The notes under the pieces were generated by a model that did not search any database, was not told the origin of the DNA, and saw only the letters and a program-made list of their open reading frames with translations. Positions 17,974 through 22,557 of a stretch of 22,557 nt of DNA are shown here, piece after piece (positions within the stretch are counted from its first letter, which is position 1; each line of letters begins with the position of its first letter). The translations under genes were made by a program, and so were the position numbers. Location: contig JARKIF010000387.1 of the NCBI GenBank assembly GCA_029378245.1, forward strand, positions 1 to 22,557, given 5' to 3'. The DNA comes from Roridomyces roridus. Its lineage: Eukaryota; Basidiomycota; Agaricomycetes; Agaricales; Mycenaceae.

Positions 17974-19992
17974 TCATGAGCACATAAAATCGACATGACA
18001 TCGCAGGGTTCTTACTGCCGAGCACGATGGGTAGAGTTTTCCAGCTCCTCCGACGTCAATCTTGGCTGAGAACCAGTTTAGTGAATGATCAATGCACACA
18101 ACACTCACCAGTGGCACAAACCACGACGCTGCGCCTCTTTTGACCATCGCCCCTTCCACAAGCGGTGGCACCTGTCACAGGGACGCAGTGCTACTCCGTG
18201 CGACCTTCCGCGACACAACCTCGACGTCAACGGCCTTGCGTTTGAGGAGTGCTGCGCCAGTCTTGCCCTGCGGCGCGGCAGGCACCGTGTCGTCTTCTTC
18301 TTCGGTAAGAGGTGACTCGGGGCGTTGGTTCATCACCGTTGGGATCGTCACCACAACCTTCACCTTCTGGTCGTTTCCATTGCCATGCTCGGTGTTCTGC
18401 TGCTGGGCTCAGAAGTCAAGGCACACAGGCACGTGCGGAGAAAGCTCACCGCGGGTGGGTGGACTGGTACAACGGCTAGGTTCGAAGGAACCACAGATCC
18501 CATACTTTGGACCTGCGGGACCGTGTGTTGCGGAGCCTGGGAGGGAGGGGCCGCTATCGAGTCCTGGCTGATCCCAGCCTGTCTCTCATGTTAGAATCCG
18601 GGGATGTGGAACGGAGTGTAGAAAACATCACTTTGGCGTTAGGTTTCCTCTGGCCGTTCTCGGACTCTGTAGTAAAAGGGATCAGGTGAGAAGGAGCCGC
18701 GAAGTTCATGCTCGGCATGTTCTCGGCGATCTGGTCCTCCGGGGTTGGGATTGTAGCACCACCCCGGAAGGTGAATGGGTTGCTCGCACCAAACGACGAC
18801 GTTTTGGTGAAAAACTCTGCAAGAAGCCAGATGTCCGAGGTGGTCATAACACGAGGATCGCCAACAGAGACGGGGGGAGCCAACGATGGGTCAACGAACA
18901 GGTTGGGGTCGAGATCTGATGCCAGCCATTCCGACCCTGGTCCTGTGCGCTCTGCATTTTTCGTTAATTTGGAGAGGACGGTGAGAGGGCAGAGGAAGGG
19001 CATACTCCAGAGCTGGTCTAGATAGGATGATAGAACGATGACCAGTTCTTGGGGTGCGATCCCGCTTCAAATCGACGGTAGGAAAACGGGGAATGGCTTG
19101 GAGGCGCGGGGATTGGTGGCCGGGACGTCGTCATTGACGCTTCAAACCTGGTGACTCGATTAATGATCATCTCAGTGAGGCAAGACGACCGTGCGTGCTC
19201 ACGGGGAATGACACCGTCTGCGGTACTGGATCCACACCGCATGGAAAGCGGCCGAGTCCACGTCCGGGATGTTATTGGCACCCATGGGCGTAATTCTGGG
19301 CCTACGGTCAAATTCAAGCGGGGGAGAAACGAACCACATACACGCCATGTTTCAATTCCCAGTACCTGCGTGCGAAGTGCCCAGAAGTGAAGGTCTCCAG
19401 ATGGCCGGCCTGCCCCCCGCTCGACAACCGTCCGCAGCGCTCTAGTTGCGGCTCTTCCAACGTCGATCGCGTTCCTGTTGTACGGGATCATCAATGGGTC
19501 AGACTCCAGAAGGAATGGTACTGACGCTTCGACTGTGTTTCCAAGAAGGGCGGCTCGCACCTCGTAGTCGTCCCTGACCGCAGCCCCTAGCGCGGACACA
19601 TCTCCAGCGCAGCGAATTCAACGCCACGTCGTCAGGGTGCTCGGACTCTGCGCTTTGGCGAGTTGGCGGATTTGTTCTCCTGTTCGAAAAGGCTGCCGCT
19701 GACAGGGGGTAGAATTCGACCAGGCACGGGATGCGTCTCGGGTAATGGCGTTTGCCAAAATGCCTCACTGATTCGCTGCAAGTGTTTGAGTTCTCTGGGA
19801 GCATAGGTTGTTCAAAGTCTCACATCCCCGGCTTGACGTCGGCTCCTTGGAACAACGGCGACGCAAGGATATGACCTTTGAACAAGTTTTGAACCGCGTC
19901 GTTTCAGCGGGGGAGCAGGTGTCGTATTTGGCGAACAGCGCGGCATGAAATTTGGTGATAAACTCGGTTTGCGCTTTGGTGAACGAGCTCAT
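17974..19992 (-). pseudogene. Unidentified multi-exon gene, possibly nuclear protein, decayed
   Basis: Starts at ATG 19992 with MSSFTKAQTEFITKFHAALF, AKYDTCSPAE. After a frame slip: AVQNLFKGHILASPLFQGAD, a gtgaga donor, then RISEAFWQTPLPETHPVPGR and LFEQENKSANSPKRR (about 19790-19650). Another slip leads to VEASVPFLLESDPLMIPYNR and TRALRTVVERGAGRPSGDLH (19540-19390) with a gtactg donor. Later exons: LASDLDPNLFVDPSLAPPVS, FFTKTSSFGASNPFTFRGGA and PSMNFAAPSH (18940-18690); AGISQDSIAAPPSQAPQHTV, a gtgagc donor, then VVVTIPTVMNQRPESPLTEE and GKTGAALLKRKAVDVEVVSR (18590-18180). An in-frame TGA at 18175-18177 precedes VPPLVEGAMVKRGAASWFVP and a gtgagt donor. Basic patches (SPKRR, LLKRK) suggest nuclear location, and low-complexity S/P/Q tracts suggest a regulatory protein (inference). 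No DNA-binding domain is recognised. Confidence 0.5.
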
Positions 19993-20143
19993 GGTGAGAG
20001 GAGGAGGTGAGTTGCGAGTCGCCCTGTGTCACACTGTGAGACAAGGGGTCGTTGAGCTCAGGAGCTGATGAACGAGCGAGTCACAGGGACGAACCTTGAA
20101 AGCTGCCAGAACGCGCCTCAGGAAGGTGCCTGCAAGCACAATC

Positions 20144-20338
20144 ATGGCCAATTTGAACTGACGACGACAGTAGAGAAACTGCGAGGGTCGGAACACGAGG
20201 TGACAGAATTGAGCAAGCTGACGCAGATCGCATCCGTCGCGCAGTGGAGAGGTAATGAACCATCCAAGCTATCTCGTTGTAGGCCACAAGTCGGTGTGGA
20301 TTCACCCGATACGAACTGCTGCAAGAGACGATTGGCGA
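20144..20338. repeat. 195-bp segmental duplication, right copy
   Basis: Counterpart of 17291-17485, with the same end points. It contains element R copy 3 (20189-20280), in which single bases are missing relative to copy 2 (cagatcgc, ccaagctatc). Confidence 0.9.
20189..20280 (-). repeat. Dispersed element R, copy 3
   Basis: Same orientation and core as copies 1, 2, 4 and 5. Closest to copy 2 because both belong to the 195-bp duplication. Confidence 0.85.
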
Positions 20339-20469
20339 GAGGGAGACGAGTGGACTACACATATAATATGAGATCAAGGGCGGAGTCGGAGAAAATATTG
20401 GCCGTCACGCGCGATACTAGCAGCTCCGCCCCGGATCGTGGTGGTATCCGGTAGTAGTCGTTGCTATCT

Positions 20470-21139
20470 TCACAAATCATCCGCACGATCTCGGTAATTC
20501 GCCAGGGCCCGCGAGCAAGCGGTAGCGATGGCCATGAGCTGCGCGGCCAGGTCAGAATGGTCGTTCGCATTCTGTGGCCCGTGACCTTGAAGGATGATGA
20601 GGGAGGAGGAGAGGGAGCGAGTCGATAAGTCCGGGAGTACGTAAGCAGCCCGTTTTTGCATTTCCGCAGCGACGTCCGCCCCAACACAGCTTTCTTTTTT
20701 CGATCAGGGGTTTGGTCTGATTGGATTGTTGGACGCGGTGACCGCTTGTACCAGCGCGTTTGGCTCCGTTGCTGGCTCGGGAGAAGGCAAGCGCTCTATA
20801 GGAAGGACGAATTCATCTGGAGGTGTACGGTCGAGGGGTAGAGAGTAAGCGATGCGGCCTCACAGTTTCGGGTACGGTTTTGAAGTCTGAGGGTAGGTGA
20901 ATCGTATCAAGGGAGACGTCGTCCGGCCAGGCATAGCTGTTTTCCACCGCCCTCTGTGTGGCGGCTCTGCTCCACTCAAATTCCGTCGCGAGCATGTCCA
21001 CGGTGAATCCTTGCTTCAAAACGAGCTCGCAGGACAAGGCGCGCTGTGTGCGGTCCAAGGAGTCTGGAATGAGCTTTGTTTCATGGTGACACCGACAGTC
21101 TGTCTGAGAGCTAAGGAAGGGCAGCCGAATGAAGCGCAA
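20470..21139 (-). pseudogene. Unidentified gene, exons with one stop and a phase conflict
   Basis: Minus-strand exons with natural protein text: RTQRALSCELVLKQGFTVDM, ATEFEWSRAATQRAVENSYA and DTIHLPSDFKTVPET (about 21040-20864), a 47-nt intron (gtgagg...ctccag, 20817-20863), then EFVLPIERLPSPEPATEPNA, QAVTASNNPIRPNP, an in-frame TGA (20704-20706), and continuing in the same frame AAEMQKRAAYVLPDLSTRSL, ILQGHGPQNANDHSDLAAQL, IATACSRALANYRDRADDL to a stop at 20470. The intron junction is one base out of phase for the best downstream frame. Product family unknown; the C-terminal part is Ala/Leu-rich and probably helical. Upstream, 21170-21300 contains further coding-like text (GRPGPQNVDLWREVSEGGVK), so the gene may start higher. 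Confidence 0.45.
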
Positions 21140-21863
21140 TGAAAACGTACTCGAGCTGAACTAGATCATGGAGTGCAGGATTCACAACATGGTCTCCCGC
21201 TTTACACCGCCTTCTGACACTTCTCGCCAGAGGTCCACGTTTTGTGGACCCGGACGGCCGTGATCGACGCGCCCTGATTGACTTCCTCGACAACGCCCAT
21301 GCACCCCACTTTTCAGCCTCAAACACTTGAACATGTTCGTCGGGTTGTACTACAGAGATGACAGCTTTTCGGAAGGTCTCGGCAGTGATGACATGGGCAG
21401 CGAGTTCTGGTTACGACGAATGGGTGTGGGGTTCTACAGCTTGTTGGCACTGTGAGACGGTTGCTATCTGCGATACGCGCGGCTCAGAAAAGTACATGGC
21501 CAAAAAGGAGAGGACGGACAATAAATGAGGTGTGTTCGGCGAGAACTAAGCGCCCGCTTGCAGGCTGTCCCAGAATCTCTAGCGCGTGGATGTGCGCTGG
21601 AGCACCGCCCCGCGCGTTTTGGGCGCGGCGTCGTTTGTATAAGGAGGGGAGCAACGGTCCGGAGACCTTGAGCTGCGTCTCTGCTTGGTAGCCAGCATCA
21701 GTCAGACATTGCCGGGCTTGGTAGATTCTTCGCCTCTGTACATGGATGAGGCGTACAGAAACGTGGAAGAAAGGAATCCAACCTTGCAATGGAATCTCGA
21801 GCTGAGCGATATGGATCAAGTTTGCGGTCGATAGCTCGAATCCGGGAGGCCGCGACGGGGTGC
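21140..21863. other. No firmly supported gene
   Basis: Possible 5' exons of the minus-strand gene to the left (21170-21300; intron gtacgt...ctcag about 21112-21157), but they carry stops. From 21330 to 21863 nothing is supported beyond the flank of element R copy 4. On the minus strand RIRAIDRKLDP reads through 21850-21810 after the R4 acceptor. Confidence 0.3.
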
Positions 21864-21940
21864 CGGATTTGAGCAAGCTGGCGCAGACTCGCTTCCGACA
21901 CGCAGTGGAGAGGACATACCCATCCAATGCAGCCTTGTCG
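21864..21940 (-). repeat. Dispersed element R, copy 4, with consensus intron ends
   Basis: On the minus strand this copy reads GGATGG|gtatgt...ctgcgccag|CTTGC: a consensus donor at 21919 and an acceptor ending at 21878, a 42-nt interval. A possible start codon (ATG at 21980) and a TATA-like tataaaaa about 22045 lie upstream on the same strand, so this copy could be a functional first intron of a short gene. Confidence 0.7.
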
Positions 21941-22084
21941 CGGGACTCGAGTCGAGACAGTGGAGTTGGGAAGTGGACATGGAACAAACAGCGCGTTACG
22001 ATTTGACTCTGCGACGTCTGCCCGACACAGCTTTCTCTGTGACGCTTTTTATAAGAGCGACGACGGATGGAAAATTGCCTGATT

Positions 22085-22387
22085 TCATAGTCGAGGAACA
22101 GCGACGTTGGCCACGGTGATGGGCAGAGGAGGGACGGGGGTATATGACGCGTCGTCCTTCAGAATTGGTAAACCAATTGATGTAGGCGTTGTAGCGCCTG
22201 AGGTACACGGTGCGTGGTTGTCCTGGCTTTTGGCGACAACACCTTGACGAACAACCTGAGACCTGCTCTCCAAGTCATCGTATGATGCCTGAAGAGAAGA
22301 GGTATGGGCCCGGGAGGTGGAGGTCGAGAGGCCGAGCCGAGGCGAGGGTGATGGGGGCGGAGAATTGGTTTGGACAACCTCGTCCAT
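22085..22387 (-). CDS. Hypothetical protein, 100 aa
   Basis: Open frame from ATG 22387 (MDEVVQTNSPPPSPSPRLGL) to the stop at 22085. It is rich in Ser, Pro and Thr with a short acidic/aromatic patch (ASYDDLESRSQ) and ends in a hydrophobic VPPLPITVANVAVPRL. The frame is also open upstream through YRYND and FQAPYRYN up to element R copy 5 (22446-22518), so transcription may begin further up with an intron formed by R5 (donor gtgatt, acceptor ctgcgtcag). No known domain. The low-complexity composition suggests a disordered regulatory or cell-wall-associated protein, but this is only inference. Confidence 0.4.
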   Translation of the reverse strand: MDEVVQTNSPPPSPSPRLGLSTSTSRAHTSSLQASYDDLESRSQVVRQGVVAKSQDNHAPCTSGATTPTSIGLPILKDDASYTPVPPLPITVANVAVPRL

Positions 22388-22445
22388 GTCGTTGTAGCGG
22401 TAGGGAGCTTGAAACGGCGAGTTTTTTTGGCGTGGGTGGGCCAAG

Positions 22446-22518
22446 CAGAATTGAGCAAGCTGACGCAGACTCGCATCCGCCGCGCAGCGGAGAGGAATCA
22501 CCCATCCAACGCTGTCCC
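22446..22518 (-). repeat. Dispersed element R, copy 5
   Basis: Shares cagaattgagcaagctgacg with copies 2 and 3 and ccatccaacgct with the family end. The minus strand reads GGATGG|gtgatt...gcgtcag|CTTGCTCAATTC. It is the rightmost element, immediately upstream of the 100-residue gene. Confidence 0.8.
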
Positions 22519-22557
22519 ATCCAACGGAGCTGCATATCTGCCTGTCCTGGCAAGCAG

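Noticed and set aside
20355..20687. F-box-like text on the minus strand (RITEIVRMICEDS, ELLVSRVTANIFSDSALDLI)
   Set aside because: It overlaps, in another frame, the better-supported exon ending IATACSRALANYRDRADDL, and the stop follows at once. The resemblance may be accidental, though a frameshifted F-box fragment cannot be excluded.

Overview
This window looks like nuclear DNA of a filamentous basidiomycete, probably an Agaricomycete. The evidence is many short introns of about 42-70 nt with GT(A/G)NG...YAG ends and a branch point close to the acceptor, F-box/leucine-rich proteins of the type expanded in mushrooms and Rhizoctonia-like fungi, and relics of a fungal Argonaute and of the nucleoporin Nup188. 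No rRNA, tRNA, CRISPR or bacterial operon structure is supported. Genus-level placement is not possible from sequence alone.

Layout. 1-862 (+): 3' part of an F-box/LRR-type gene, frame-broken. 1200-2111 (-): a second F-box-type gene with one intron and one 1-nt frameshift. 2407-3746 (-): a four-exon alpha/beta-hydrolase (HSL/arylacetamide-deacetylase-like esterase) broken only by a 13-nt tandem duplication. 3973-5052 (-): an unidentified gene of very small exons, decayed. 5172-5823 (+): the membrane-anchor and tail part of a single-pass membrane protein. 5860-7918 (+): a five-exon gene for a probable nuclear protein with a SAP-like N-terminus, broken by one missing C in a heptapeptide-encoding tandem repeat.

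8150-15060 is a graveyard. Three copies (A, B, C) of a dispersed repeat, itself a piece of a minus-strand gene, separate a decayed Argonaute (8542-9850, -) from a decayed, truncated Nup188 (10289-12600, -). Copy C is split by about 665 bp of very AT-rich DNA (12898-13565). That DNA carries a piece of a phage-type RNA polymerase of the kind found in fungal mitochondrial plasmids, plus a GC-rich repeat/palindrome typical of fungal mitochondrial genomes. To the right of copy C lies a longer decayed version of the parental gene (13870-15060, -).

15067-15522 (-) and 22085-22387 (-) are the only fully open genes seen. 16187-16400 (-) is a tiny 70-codon gene with a TATA box and one extra G. 17974-19992 and 20470-21139 (both -) are decayed genes for unidentified, possibly nuclear proteins. 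From 17001 to 22518 an element of about 75-95 bp occurs five times in one orientation, plus one partial copy. Read on the minus strand it looks like an exon-intron-exon module.

Across the window almost every gene is damaged. Some have exactly one small indel and otherwise perfect exon arithmetic, which could be recent loss or assembly error. Others (Argonaute, Nup188) carry many frameshifts and stops and are genuine relics. There is no evidence that the genes form one pathway; the unifying theme is duplication, insertion and decay.
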